The position numbers and the translations under genes were made by a program. Positions 43,501 through 58,500 of a DNA stretch of 64,000 nucleotides are shown here, piece by piece. Source of the stretch: Elmis aenea (Eukaryota; Arthropoda; Insecta; Coleoptera; Elmidae); NCBI GenBank assembly GCA_947652605.1, contig OX393582.1, positions 16,516,544 to 16,580,543 on the forward strand. Reading direction: 5' to 3'. The first letter of the stretch is position 1. Each line of letters starts with the position of its first letter. The notes beneath the pieces were generated by a model. That model saw only the letters and a list, made by a program, of their open reading frames with translations. It ran no database searches and was not told where the DNA came from.

Positions 43501-46500
43501 CAGATTTTTTCTATCAGATTCCATTTTGGCACTACAGACGAAAAATGAAATTTCATCATTTTTGAAAATTTGCTATAACTTCATTATTTATTAAATAAAA
43601 ACAAAATGTTATATAGGTTTTTTATACAGATTTTTATGCTTAATTTAAAAACAAAAGTACATTTTTTTTAGCCATCTTGACTTTCGAGATATGAATTAAA
43701 CTTACATTTTTTTAAAGGGAAACCCTAGTTGGTTATGATTTTATGTGAAAGAGTATTTTTTTGGCTTTTTAAAAATATATAGTTTTATATATTTGTTGCA
43801 AAAAATAACCAAGATATGGCCAATTTTGTAAAAATTCGATCATCAAAGTTTGCCATGATTTCATAAACAAGTGGTGTTTGCAATTATTAAACAACTAAAC
43901 GTCATTTCTAAGTAAATTTTTCAACTTTAAAGCAAATTCTTTTGTATTTTATAACTATTTATTGTGGTATTGTGAACATGGCTAAATTCGAACTTTTTGA
44001 AAAGTTTAATATGTTAGAATATTACTTTGTAGGTGATAAAAACGTAGCGGTTGCTGCAGAATTTACTTGGCAATGACGTTTAGTTGTTTAATAATTGCAA
44101 ACATAACTTTTTTACGAAATCATGGTAACTTTGATGATCGAATTTTCACAAAATTAGCCATATCGCGGTTATTTTTTGCAAAAAATATATAAAACTATAT
44201 TTTTGAAAAGCTAAAAAAATACTCTTTCACATAAAATCATGACCAACTAGGGTTTCTATTTAAAAAATTGTAAGTTTACTCCATATCTCAAAAGTCAAAA
44301 TGGCTAAAAAAATGTACTTTTGTTTTTCAAGTAAGCATAAAAATCTGTATAAAAAACCTATATAACATTTTGTTCTAATTTAATAAATAAAGAAGTTATA
44401 GCAAATTTAAAAAAATGATGAAATTTCTATTTTCGTCTGTAGTGCCAAAATGGAATCCGATAGAAATAATCTGATTGCATAGGCGTTATTTTCTCAAAAA
44501 AAATAGCCTAAGAGACTGAAATCAGATTTTCGCTATCTATTGCGGTAACCGAGATACCCCGTAAAACATTCGAATTTGGTCCACCCTGTAAAGGGTTGTA
44601 CAAATGTCCCGAAATGGTTATATAATAGCGTTCTTTTAAAATCAGATTTGTTCGAGGTTTTTTAACGAATACATCATGTTTGTTTGACATGACCAACTGT
44701 CTGTCGACTGGTGATGTGGTCTACCAACTTATATTCGATAGATTGTCCTGTATATTTTTCTGGTTTTTAAAAGAAATCTTCAAAAATATTGAAAATACAC
44801 CATAAAATTTCATAATGGCAATATTTTTATTTTCTAAATCGTGAATTTATACAGTTCATTTAAACAGGGCCCCGAACTGCAAAGAATAACGGTTCAGTTC
44901 CGGTTACTGGTCCGATAAATTTTAACTTTTCGGTTTACGTTCCGAACGACCGGTTTTTATTATATAATTAAATGGTAAACGGTTCGGCGGCAATGGCTCA
45001 GTTCCAGTTCCGGTTCAATGCAAAATATGATAATGCATATTTATAAATTGAACTGTCTGAATTTTTTTCATTTTTGGTCAAATGTAATCAAAATTACGAA
45101 AAGAAATATGTACAATGTCATTAAAAAATATAATTGGTCCAAACCGTTGTGTGAACTGGTTGAAGCTGTTTGAACCGGTTCACACCAGTCAGTTCGGTTC
45201 GATTTTGCGGTTTTGTGTTTTTTAAAATTAAAGGTTCAGTTCTGGTTCCGGTTTATGAAAAAAGCACTGGTTCGTTCCGGTTTTTGTTCCAGTTCCGCTT
45301 CGGTTCGGGTCCCTGGTTTCAAATCATTGGCGATGACATCATCAGTCAACGAATAGTCTCGTCGAATAAATCTGATGTGTTCAATAAGATATTGGTTAAA
45401 AACCTCAACCACGTTCGACTTTAAAAGAATTGCTAGTGGCTATTAAAGTGAAACGCAAAATGCAGCAATGTTTGTTGAATTTTAGGGAAATTTGAAGGTT
45501 GCTTAAATATGATTTTATTTGTCATCAGGTAATATCCGCCCGTAAAGGCGAATTTGAAACTGGTTTCGATCGTGGAGGACAAACACGAGAACATGCGATG
45601 TTAGCCAAAACGGCAGGTGTTAAACATCTCGTAGTTTTAGTTAATAAAATGGACGACCCAACTGTGAACTGGGACGAAGGAAGGTAAGTAAATGTTGTCG
45701 ACTTTGTTTGTGGTAAATGTTGCATTTGTGTTTTTTTTTATAGATACAATGAATGTAAAGATAAGATCTTGCCATATCTAAAAAAGTTAGGATTTAACCC
45801 AGCTAAAGACCTCACCTTCTTGCCTTGTTCGGGATTATCAGGACAGGGGCTCAAAGAACCAGTAGATGATTCAATATGCCCTTGGTTTAAGTAAGTATTT
45901 GATTTTAAATTGTCTTTATTAAGTTTGGTTTTGCAATTATGTTTAATAGTACATGTTTTGAATGTCTTCGTTTATACAGGGTGAGGCATCACTTATGACA
46001 CCCCCACTTATTTTGTTATTGGAAAGAATTATCAAAAAAAGTTTCAAGTAAAAGTTGTTTGATACAGTATTTCCCAAAATATTGTCATGTCAAATTTTTG
46101 TTTTCTTTTTTTTTTTTAGGAGTTACAGCACCATATTTGTTTTTTTTTTTAATGGCACCATACATATTTTTTTTTATACAATTTCAAAGACATTTTCTTT
46201 CTCTTTTCAACGCACTAAAACTTTCATACCCTTGCATAACAAAATTTTTAAGAAAATCGCAAAAGAATTTTGTTTTAAATGCGTACGGTATTAATTAATT
46301 TACATTAGTAGGCTTTGAAAATGATACAAAATGGTAAACAATGTATTACAGTAGTTTTGTGTTCACCATTGTAACCTAATTATAACTTTTTTTTAAATCT
46401 TTTTCCATTTTGTATCATTTTCAAAGCCTACTTATGTAAAATAATTAATGCCGTAGGCATTTAAAACAAAATTGTTCTTTTGCGATTTTCTTAAAAATTT

Positions 46501-49500
46501 TGTTATGTAAGGGTATAAAAGTTTAAGTGCGCTGAAAAGAGAAAGAAAATGTCTTTTAAATCGTATAAAAAAATATGAATGGTGCCATTTAAAAAAAACA
46601 AATATGGTGCCGTAACTCCTAAAAAAACAAAAGAAAACGAAATTTGACATGACAATATTTTGGGAAATACTGTATCAAACAACTTTTATTTGAAATTTTT
46701 TTGATAATTCTTTCCAATAACAAAATAAGTGGGGGTGTCATAAGTGATGCCTTACCCTGTAAAGAACGAATAAGAGTATCTTTTTTTTGTCTTTAGAGCA
46801 AAAGATTGAAGATGATATATTACTTTTGTTTTGAGTCTAGAAATATTTTGCTTTTGTTTCGAACTAAGAAATATTTTGCGTTTGTTCTTAGTCGTATGTT
46901 TCAAGTTACTCCCGCTTAGTTCAATTTTGTCTGGTTTATAATTGAAAATTTTAATTTTTGTAAATGTTATAATTTCACATGCCAAATAAATTGGTGATAA
47001 TAATTTTTAAATGGTTTACTAGTTACTTAGTGTCAACTTTTGATATTTTTTATGGATGATGTATTGGATATGCACTTGGATAGATGGCATTTGTTTTTTT
47101 TTTAATGATGTATCAATAGTTGTAAGAAAAATGATTTCCTGCTTTAAAAAAAAAAATGAGCATGTAAAGATTCCCATAATACATTATAAGTCAGTGGTTC
47201 TTTTCTTAACCTTCCAGTAGTCGTGGCCCCCTAGATATCCTAAAATATTTTCACGGCCTCCTAGTTTGTAGTAAAACAATAATCATTATGATTTATTTTA
47301 AAACAATGGTTTTATTTACTGATAATAACAACATACAATTTGAAAACAAATTTTATTGCATGTTGAAAAACCCTATCGTAAATTTTATGACTTAAAATTA
47401 GAAACTAAACGATTTGACCAATCTGGCAAAATTCAAAATTTTAAAGGCCTATCACGTTCTATAAAGTTTTTTCTTACCCTTGTGAAGAATAGCTGTTATA
47501 AGTGACTTAAGTGTGTCTATGTTGGCATACAAGAGGCTATTCTTTTGTTTATTTAAAAAAATGCTGTTCCTGGCCAATTAGTTAAAAGTGTTTATTGGAC
47601 ATTGATGGATATATCATTAAAAAAGAGCAAAGCAAATTATGTTTATGTAAATGGCTAAAATGAGATCTAATACTTATTAACACGTTGACTGTCCGATAAG
47701 CCAAATTTGGCTCATGACACTTCCACTTGCACATCTTATGGCTCATGTGACTCATTTGACAGATGTCAAAGGTAAACGTAAATATCGACATAAACGTGCC
47801 TTTAAAGGTTCTGAAATGGTTGTACGACTTAAATAGAGGGTTATCTAAAGCTTATTGAGCAAATATTTTGTGTCACATATGACTCTTGAAAGTCCAATGT
47901 ACGTAATTCCAAAAACAGTTGAACATATTGTTTTAGTATGTGGACACAGTGACGTCGATTTAAAAAAATGCTTGGTCAGTTAACGTGTTAAAAAAGTTAA
48001 GTGTTATTTATATACCGAGTGATTCAGTTTGACTGTGGCACCCCTATAACTTTTTAATAATTGAAAATAACCCCAACAAACCTTATATATTTGGAAACGA
48101 CGACAAATTCTCTATTAAATGATGTGCATTTGTTATCTCTACCATGACGTTTGTCAAATCCGTGATAGGCAACTGTTTTTTGTTGATTCGGATAGAGAAT
48201 TTAATTCTGAATCCGACCATGTATTATAAAAGTATTCATACATACGAAACTTTTCGAGAAAAATCAGTTCAAAGTTTATTCAAATTATAGCAAACAGTCT
48301 ATTTAACATAACGAAAAACGATCAAATCTTAAAAACTTTACGACAACTATCAATGGAAATGTATTAAAAATTAATATTTAATAAAAATAAAAATAAAAAC
48401 AAATAATAAACGTTGACATAAAAAATTAACTTTAATGTATTCTAAGTGACCGCCCCTATTTGTAACTACTTGACTCTAATTTTTTATGTCAACGTTTATT
48501 ATTTGTTTTCATTTTTTTTAAAATTAATTTTTAATACATTTCCATTGATAGTTGTAGTATAATTTTTAAGACTTTATCGATTTTTGTTATGTGAAATAGA
48601 CTGTTTGCTATAATTTGAATAAACTTTGAACTGATTTTTCTCGAAAGAATTCTAATGTATGAATACTTTTTTAATACATGGTCGGATTCAGAATAAAATT
48701 CTCTATCCGAATCAACTATAACATGTATACTATGTAATTTATAAAAAAACAGTTGCCTATCGCGGATTTGACATATGTCATCGTAGAGATAACAAATGCA
48801 CACCATTTAATAAAGAATTTGTCGCCGTTTCCAAAAATATAAGGTTTGTTGGGGTTATTTTCAATAATTAAAAAGTTATAGGGGTGTGATAGTCAAACGA
48901 AATCACCCGGTATAAGCATCTTATAGAACCAGTTTATTTGACATGTGAAATTAATAGGTACTATTCACAAACATTTTGATGTTTTATAGAGTTTTATTAA
49001 ACTTTTTGCTAATTTATCTGAATCTCTGTCTTTTATATTAAATGAGATCGAATAAAATGATCCCTCCTGCACACATTCGTACCGGTCGACTTTGGCTGTC
49101 AGTACAGCTATTTTAAACATCTGAAGGACATGTGTAGAGTTGTAGACCCTAACGAGTTCACATGTTCAGTTTAGTCTTTAATAAATTTTGTTTTCATGAA
49201 GGTTATGATTTAATAAAAAATCCTGGTTAGGTTTCAAATTTAGAATCGGATCATAGTCCTGGTTATATATTTGAATGCTCGTTGTTTGATTATGCTTAAT
49301 TTATTTGTGCTATTTTTTTTGCAGAGGGTCTGCCTTTATCCCTTTCATAGATCAGTTACCATCCATGGACCGAAAAAATGATGGACCCTTTATAATGCCC
49401 ATTGTAGATAAATATAAAGATATGGGTACGGTGGTTATGGGTAAAGTTGAATCAGGAGAATGTCGAAAAGGCCAAAGTTTGATGATTATGCCAAATAGAG

Positions 49501-52500
49501 TAAGTTTCTGTTGTTTTGATCAAAGATATGTAGTGTACACGTTCAGTGATCTATTTTTGTTTCCTCTAGTGATTTAAGGTTTATTACTACTCCCGATAAA
49601 ATATGTTCAAATTAAATTACCACGGTGTTGTGTTTTCAGACACCTGTTATAGTTGATCAGTTATGGTCGGACGACGATGAAGTTGCTTCGATTATTTCTG
49701 GTGAAAATGTCAAGGTAAAAGTAAAAGGTGTGGAGGAAGAAGACGTTAGTCCAGGTTTTGTTTTATGTGATGCTAGCAATCCTATTCGTACTGGCCGTGT
49801 ATTTGATGCACAAGTCGTTATCTTAGAACATAAATCCATCATCTGCGCGGGCTACAGTGCTGTCATGCACATTCACTGCGCAGCCGAAGAAGTCACAGTA
49901 AAAGTAAGAAACACGCTGTTTAGTGTCGAATCACAGTTACACATGAACAGATTAAGTGATATTGTGATTTTCGTTGCAGGCCTTAATTTGTTTAGTTGAT
50001 AAAAAGACTGGAGATAAAAGCAAAACTAGGCCGAGGTTTGTAAAGCAAGATCAAGTTGCCATTATGAGGATAGAATGTGCAGGTGTGATCTGTCTGGAAC
50101 AGTTTAAACTCTTTCCTCAGATGGGCCGCTTTACGCTAAGAGATGAAAGTGAGTAAATTTTATATATTACACGTTATAACAATATGAAGAATATGTGACT
50201 CTGTTAAACGGTAAGAGTTACAAAAAAGCTTAGACCAGACAAATTGTTCCCCTTTCTGAGACCTATTCAGTGATGATTATATGTTTTAAAAAAATTTCAT
50301 AGCACGCTAGATAATAAACCAAAATCAAAATGGCCATTTTTTAAAATCGTTAACGTGGTTATATTTGATGGCAGGACCTCTTAGAGGTAAGAGGGGGCTC
50401 GGGAAGTTAAAATTTGGGGAACCTTGTGAATGAAAAAATTGTTTTTTATGAGCAAGAAAAGACGTGGCCACCTTTTTTTGCTGTTCATTTGCACTTTGCC
50501 GTTAAAATACATAATAAACAAAAACAAACAAAAAATTGGGGGCTCGGGGATGCAGCCCCTCGAGACTCCCCCCCTAGTAGGCCCTGCTTGATGGTACACA
50601 AATAATTTTGAGGAAAAAGTTGTAATTTTGTTACGCACTGTAAAATGAAAACATTCGTTTGTTTCAATATTGTTTAAATTCATGGCACTATAGCTTTATA
50701 GAGACTTTTGATGAACTTGATTTGTTTTTAGACTAAATATCAAAATAAATACATTTAACCTTATATTATTTATAAAAAAGAGGTTTTTTTATGAGGTCAT
50801 AGTCAACTATGGTTTTCATTTAAAAATATGCAGGTTTGTAATTTATTCAGGGTGATTGATTGAGACCGGTACTTAAAAATATATGAAGAATGGAAAATAT
50901 GCATCTGAAATTTTGGTTATGACCATAATGGCATCCGATCTGTTTATTGAAAATATTTTCAAGATGGCGACACTTTCAGAAGTTGACGTCTACTTTCTTA
51001 TTTCAAATACAATGGTCTATTTTATATTGCGTATTTGGATTCAAAACGTTATTTTAGAGGGACTTTTATTAGTATTCCCTATACCCAAGTGCAGTCATAT
51101 TATAGATTGTTGGACTTTTTTGAAATCTTCTCGATTTTCATCGTGATGCTTAATATTATTTAACGCCGCCATTTTTAAAGAAAAAACGCTTAAATTTAAA
51201 CCATGCCTAGAAGAAACCTTGGAGTACATCCTGGAATTTTTGCAATCGATGCATTACTTACAGGGTGTCCAAAATTTAATTTTCTTTTAATACAACTTCA
51301 GACCAGTTAAAAACTCATTTCTTTAAAATACAATGCCTAAATTTTTTTTAAATCTTCTAATGCAAAATTAAATTCTGCATCAATCTGTATTGGCGCTTCC
51401 TATACCTATCTGCAACAATTTTCAAGTTATTAAGAATTTTTGATAAAGTTAAAAGAGTAAGCCTTGGAAATGACAACAAATGCCAATATTAATAACTGTA
51501 AACCACTTTTATTGCGTTTGTCTGAAGTATCCATAAAAATAAAGTATCAAGAGTATTCAAACACGGATATTTTGAATTTATTATACGTTCATGGACAATA
51601 TCACAAGATTATTGAAAGTGCGAACGAATAGTTGTGCATTTTTAATGTAGCTTGTACAGCATAGTATGTTTAACTCGAGTGTTACGCTGCCAATCGAATT
51701 GACCGCTGTGGATTGTCATTAAAATATCCCAGGATGTTACCTTCGTTAGTTTCATTATTTGTCACACGCAATAAAAGTGGTTTACAGTTATTAATATTGG
51801 CATTTGTTGTCATTTCCAAGGCTTACTCTTAACTTTATCAAAAATTCTTAATAACTCGAAAATTGTTGCAGATAGGTATAGGAAACGCTAATATAGATTG
51901 ATGCAGAATTTAATTTTGCATTAGAAAATGAAAAAAAAGTTTGGGCATTGTATTTGAAAAAAACGAGTTTTAGTGGTTTGAAGTTGTATTAAAAGAAAAT
52001 TAAATTTTGGACACCCTGTAAGAAAAGCATCGATTGCAAAAATTCCAGGATGTACTCCTAGGTTACTTCTAGGCATGGTCTAAATTTAAGCGTTTTCTCT
52101 TCAAAAATTAGATAATATTAAGCATCACGATGAAAATCAAAAAATTTTCAAAAAAGTCCAAAAATCTAAAAAACGACTGCACTTAGGTTTAGGTAATGCT
52201 AATAAAAGCCCCTTTAAAATAACGTGTTTAATCCAAATATCCAATAAAAAACAGACCATTGTATTTGAAATAAAAAAGTAGACGTCAACTTCCGGTATTT
52301 CCGGTAGTGTCGCCATCTTGAAAATATTTTTAATAAACAGATCAGATGCCATTATGGTCATAACCAAAATTTCAGATCAATACCTATTTTCATTCTTCAT
52401 ATATTTTTAAGTACCGGTCTCAATCAATCACCCTGTATAAGAATTTAAACAATATTGAAACAAATGAATGTTTTCATATAACAGTGCTTTAATAAATATA

Positions 52501-55500
52501 TTACAGGCCCATTTTGATTTTCGTTTATTATCTAGCGTGCCATGGAACTTTTTTAAAACATCAAAGCATTATTGATTGGTTCTTAAAAAGGGGAACATAT
52601 TGTCTAATTTAAACATCTTTATAGTTCTTACCGTTTACGAGTCGAATAGTGGCCCTTCTATGTGGACCACCCTGTATATTACAGGTTATAACATTATAAA
52701 GAACGTGGTACTCTCGAAAACTGTTAAAGACAAAAGAATGGTTAGTCAGCAAAGAAGTGTATTTTTCCACGCTTAGTTAGGGCGACCAGGCTAGAGTTCT
52801 GCAGTCAGGTTGGCAAAGCGGGTCAGGTCATGGGGCTCTTGGTATATAAAATATTGGGGGTAGCGGTTTGGGTACGGTTTTATTAACAGAGGATACAGAT
52901 CAAATGAGTCATTTTTTTAAGCATTTTGTTTATTGCCCACTATTTTGCTAATGTAAAAGTACGTAAATAAAATATGTGAAGATCTTGGTTTGGGTGCGGC
53001 TAAAATAAAGTACCTCATGTGGGTCTAATAAACTAAAATTATGCAGATCGAGCGGGTCTAACAAACATTAAATCATGCGGGTTGAACATTAGCTGTTGCG
53101 GACTCTAGAATAAGGTGTTAATTTGTTTCTCTGAGGTTTCGGGGTTGCTAACCGAGTGTTACCAAACAAAATCCTTTAGTAATTTTCGTAAAAGTTTAAA
53201 TAAAGGAGCGGACAGTAAAACCTCAGTAATTTTAGCACATTTCAAAATTTCCCCCCACTCCAGTTTTCGTGGCCAATAAGCGGTTAGTGTACTCGCACAC
53301 TATGCGTTTTGCAGGATGCGGTAAACGGGATGCGTTTTGAGGGAAGGTGGTAAACACTTGCATTTAAACATTATCCGTTTCTAACGCATCGACGGGATGC
53401 GGTAGTACTCTGCTGCCGCAAAGTGGACCGGTAGAATTGAGGGATTGCTTCGCTAACACACGTAGTCAGATGCAAGCGTTCACACTTGTAGGATAGCGGG
53501 TGCGTTTTTTTAGGTTACGAGATGTTTGATATGGATGCCTTCATTGAATGCGTGCATGGAAAGCCAGCGCTGTGGTCGTGTTTACGAATGTTTTCATAAA
53601 AAAATTTAAATTTATTGCTCGATTCACGCTCTGAGTTGTAGGGATGAACCCAATATTTTCGTGTTATTGGCTGTCGCAGTAATCCTTCCGCTTCTAATGC
53701 ACAAATTACTTTTAATTTAGACAACATAACTAGAAGTTTCTCCAACCGCGTCAAGAAGTAAACTAAATCAAATTTCCTCGCATGTCCGGTAAAAAGAAGG
53801 ATGGTGTGAACGCGTGCAGTCTATCCCTCAAAAACGCATCCCGTTTACCGCATCCTGCAAAACGCATAGTGTGCGAGTACACTTACACTGTTACAATGTT
53901 GCCAGACTATCAGATTTGCATAATTTGGCAACAATGACTGTACCATAGCTTACATTAATTATAATAGTCACCTTACTCTAGACCAGACTTATTTTTGAAA
54001 CGACGTCCCCAACTATTTTGTGTCGTGATTTTCAAATTCTCATATTTTTAGTGATCGGATATACAGGGTTATTCAAATTCGAGGCCCACCATGGGGATCT
54101 CGCTTATTATAATAGCTAGAGTATAGGTTTAAATTTGGCAAAGTTGCTAAATTTGATGCTCATTGATAGTCCAAAGAGAAATTGGAAATATCTCAAACGG
54201 TAACCGAGAAAATTAGGAAAAACTGGAAAATGCGATTTTCGAAAATCGTCTATAACTTCTTTGGAATTTGAAATATTTTAAATGTGTAAAGACATTGCCC
54301 AAGCAACTTTTCAAGCCGAATCGAATGGTGGTCACAAATTTTTGCTAGATCGATTCGTTTTTGTTTTATGACAACCAACTTTGTTTTTTCTTATGGGCAC
54401 AATCTTTGCTATTTACATAATCAAATAGCATTTATTTTTCTGAATCCATTGAGATATCACACATGGTATTTTACTTCTACATTAATTGTCAAATTTGAAA
54501 AAAAACGTTTTTAACAATAACAACTATAAATCAGGTAGGCCGGTCATTGTAGTTTATGTTGTTTCCATGACAACCAATCAACAAAGTTTTGAAAGTCTAT
54601 TACTTGTCACATTAATAAATTCGTAAATATTAACTTTAATAATGAAGAAAAACGCGATATGCTCCGAATTTTTTATACCGTTCTTTTAAGTTTTGTTATA
54701 CTTTATCACATGCTTTATACAAATTTACTTAAGTTTCTGTTTAACATAGAAAAATAGTGTTTTTTCCGGATATGTTTCTAATAAAAATGTTTTTTTTTTA
54801 TTGTTATCTGAAACCTTTCTGCCATTTTTTTCTCTAATTTTGGCAAAAGCCTCATATTTCCCTATGTTTCTGTCCAACGAACAAAAATATGTGTGCGAGG
54901 GTTGTCTTCTATCTGGATATGTTTCTGCATATCGTTGACTTGACAGTGTAGAGTTCCTATTCAATGAATAAAAAATTAAAGTTCATTTTTACGAATTTAT
55001 TAATGTGACAAGTAACAGACTTTTAGTTTGTTGATTGGTAGTCATGGAAACAACATAAACTAAAATGACCGACCTACCTGATTTATAGTTGTTATTGTTA
55101 AAACCGTTTTTTTTTTCAAATTTGACAATTAATGTAGAAGTAAAATACCATGTGTGATATCTCAATGGATTCAGAAAAATAAATGCTATTTGATTATGTA
55201 AATAGCGAAAATTGCTCCCATAAGAAAAAACAAAGTTGGTTGTCATAAAACAAAAACGAATCGATCTAGCAAAAATTTGTGACCACCATTCGATTCGGCT
55301 TGAAAAGTTGCTTGGGTAATGTCTTTACACATTTAAAATATTTCAAATTCCAAAGGAGTTATAGACGATTTTCAAAAATCGCATTTTCCGGTTTTTCCTA
55401 ATTTTCTCGTATACCGTTTGAGATATTTCCAATTTCTCTTTGGATTATTAATGAGCACAAAATTTAGCAACTTTGCCAAATTTAAACCTATACTCTAGCT

Positions 55501-58500
55501 ATTATAATAAGCGAGATCCCCATGGTGGGCCTCGATTTTGAATAACCCTGTAGATAATTCACAGTAAAGTGTTGGTATTTTTTAAAAGTCATTAAGAAAA
55601 CTAATTTTTGTAGCTCTTTGTTTATTTCTTCAAAATAATTAGTTGCTCTACAACACTCGTTGCTGCAGTTACAAGTGCGGCCATTTTTATTTTGATGTCG
55701 CGATGCTCAAATATATCATATTACGTGTGAATAGCCAGTGCCGTGACACTGAATGTCAAGTGATGTCACGACGCTAGTGTCACGATTTGAACTGCCCTTT
55801 AAAGCAGAGGTCGGCAACGCGGCGCCCTCGGTGAGATTTTTATGCGCCCTCACTATATTTCACACATCGGGTGTTAGGAAATCAGTTCTATGGTACGCTC
55901 ATAGGCATTGTTAACCGACCGAAATGTGCGAATTTGATCCTTATGTATTACGTCCATAAGGCCACTACCGGAAGGCCACTACCGGAAATAAAATTTTTAA
56001 TATTTTAAAGTTTTTTTTTTTCGGGCACCCCTCAATAACTTTTGAATTTATATTACGCCCTTATTGACAAAAAGGTTGCCGACCCCTGCTTTAAAGTATA
56101 AATTTAAACAGCAAAAAAGTAATCAATTTAAATAGTATGCAAAATTGTTAGTTTTTTCTTTATTTTTCATAGCATGTTGAATGCTTCTGTGTTTATTCTG
56201 TGTACAAGATTATTAATGATAAAAACTTGAATTATATTAGTAATTCAATTATTAATATTAAAAGTTTAAGGGAAATTCACATATCTGTTCTATCAAGAAT
56301 CTCTTCTAGAAGTGACTCTAGATCAGGCCTGGGCAAATGGCGGCCCGCGGGCCGAATCCGGCCCGCGGGCTTTCTCTCCGGCCCTTGAAGCATTTTATAA
56401 ATTATTATTAAAAGCAAAAATATTACTGTTTGTCCAATATAAATTGGCGCATAAAAAGAATTTTAGAAAAAAAAATTATTCAATACATTATTTGAATAAG
56501 CCGGTTCCAATAAAATACATTAAACTTAAGTTTTCTAATTTAAAAAATTTTGCCCAAAAAATGTTCGTTATTTTTGGATCAACGTACATTTGTGAACAAA
56601 CATTTTCAGTATTAAATTTTAACAAAAACCCGTTCAGATCCTGTATTAGTGATGAACATTTAAAGGCAGTTTTAAGAATTTCAAAAACAAAATTTTCACC
56701 ATACATACAAAAAATTATAAGTGATGCTAAAAAATTTCACTTTAGCCATTAAATTTTGATATGTATAAAAGTTGTATGTTTTGAGAAAATTTCGTTCACC
56801 TCCAAAAGTTTAGTTTTAATTCTTCATACTTCAATGAAAAATTCTAGCTTTTGTAAATTCAATGTTATATGCGTTTATATGTGTAAATATCATTCTTTCA
56901 ATTGAGGGGGTCAATGCAATAAGTGGACATGTCCACTTTTACCAATTTTACAGGAGAGACAAATAACGTTTTATTGCGTGAAATATTGAGAAAAACGAAT
57001 TTTTTACACATGTATAATGATGACTGGTGTTAGAATTTTATATTAACATATTGTTTGAATATATTTTCGTATCAGGTACTTCTACAAATATTAAAATATT
57101 TTGGACATGTCCACTTTATGCCAAGTAATGAGCAAAAAAACAGTAATCCAAAATAATAAAAAATCTCCAAATACTTTTAATTGTTTTATTTTATTATTGA
57201 AACAACAAAAATACATATTCTTTATCCTATCTGTATTTACTACAGTCAATGTGCCATTAGTCATTTTACAATTTTGACCTAAAATAGCGTGATACCAAAA
57301 CCAAAAAAATGCCAATATCTTTATAAGTGTATTAATATTGGCGAAAAGTGTACAGTTATAAAACAGGATGATGTACAATTGCCAGATGGACATGTCTTGA
57401 TAGCAGGGTGGATAAAAATCATGATTTTTTTAAAAAAATCAAAAAAATCGATTTATTTGATTTAAATCAGATTTTTTTAAATTTAAATCAAATGTACCAT
57501 ATTATCGAATTTAGTGACATATTCACATGCTATTTCTGTTTTGTGCTAATATATTTAATAACCAATATATTTAATTCATTGGTGAATTTTTGTCAAAATG
57601 AAAAATTAAATATAATGATTAAGAATTTTGAAAAAATAAGTGCTAAATGGTGATGTTTAATTAATTATATACAGGGTGAGTCATTAGTGCGGGATCGGTC
57701 GATTGTGGCTAAACGGTTTGAGATATGAAGTTGATTCAAATGCTATTTTATACAGTTTTTTCTAAACAACACAATAAAAATATTTTCAAATATACAGGGT
57801 GAGTCACCTTTCTGGAACTAATAGCAACTTTTATATTTCAAATACAACACCCAATTTTTTATTTAATATTTTTGACCTCCTTAATTTTAGCTTTGCATCA
57901 ATATAAAATACTACAGGTTTTTATACGGTGTTGTAAAAAAAAAAAAATTCTGAATGAATCAAGGTTTTGTCTTTATTTAAAAAAATTTCCTGAAGTTATT
58001 TTGAAGTACAGAGTTTTAATTTGGTATGGACATGCAGAAAAAAATTCTCTGTTCGCTCGATATGAAAAAATTTGAATCACACATACAGGAGTGTTTATAA
58101 ATAGGTGGCAACTTCCATGATTTTCAAAAGCTCGTAACTCGATTTTTTCAAATGCGAACCCCTGTATTTTTTTATGTCATCGAATTCGTCTTTAAAAGAG
58201 CTTCATATATGTCCTAAAGGTACCCAAAACACACACTTTTCGAGATATTCGACATTTTTCTTCAAATCGTTATTGAAGCAATAGAGTGCCGTGGAAATTG
58301 AAAAAACTGACTGTTCACTTCGCTAATGTCAAAAACTTGTCATTTATTTTTTGAATTATTGCATTTCCACAATGAATATTAGAGTACTTTACAAGAGCAA
58401 ATTGATATGGTTTATTCACCATTTCGAGTATTTAATTACTTACTAATGTAATACAATTTTATTTTATTATAAATATTATATTTTATCTACTCATATAATC

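Larger units (their letters stand above)
50190..52674. mobile_element. TA-target foldback, family D, copy 1, left end lost
   Basis: The right end TGTGGACCACCCTG (to 52674, then TA) and inner words (TTCTTACCGTTTACGAG; TATCTAGCGTGCCATGGAAC) match the complete copy at 62389-63923. The left arm begins inside the element near 50190 (TTAAACGGTAAGAGTTAC). It hosts a 215-bp hAT element and a second foldback (50848-52435). It begins shortly after eRF3 exon 8. Confidence 0.8.

Noticed and set aside
46055..46650. Phe-rich open frames in several frames and both strands
   Set aside because: Products of poly-T tracts in the arms of the 45977-46759 hairpin; low complexity only.
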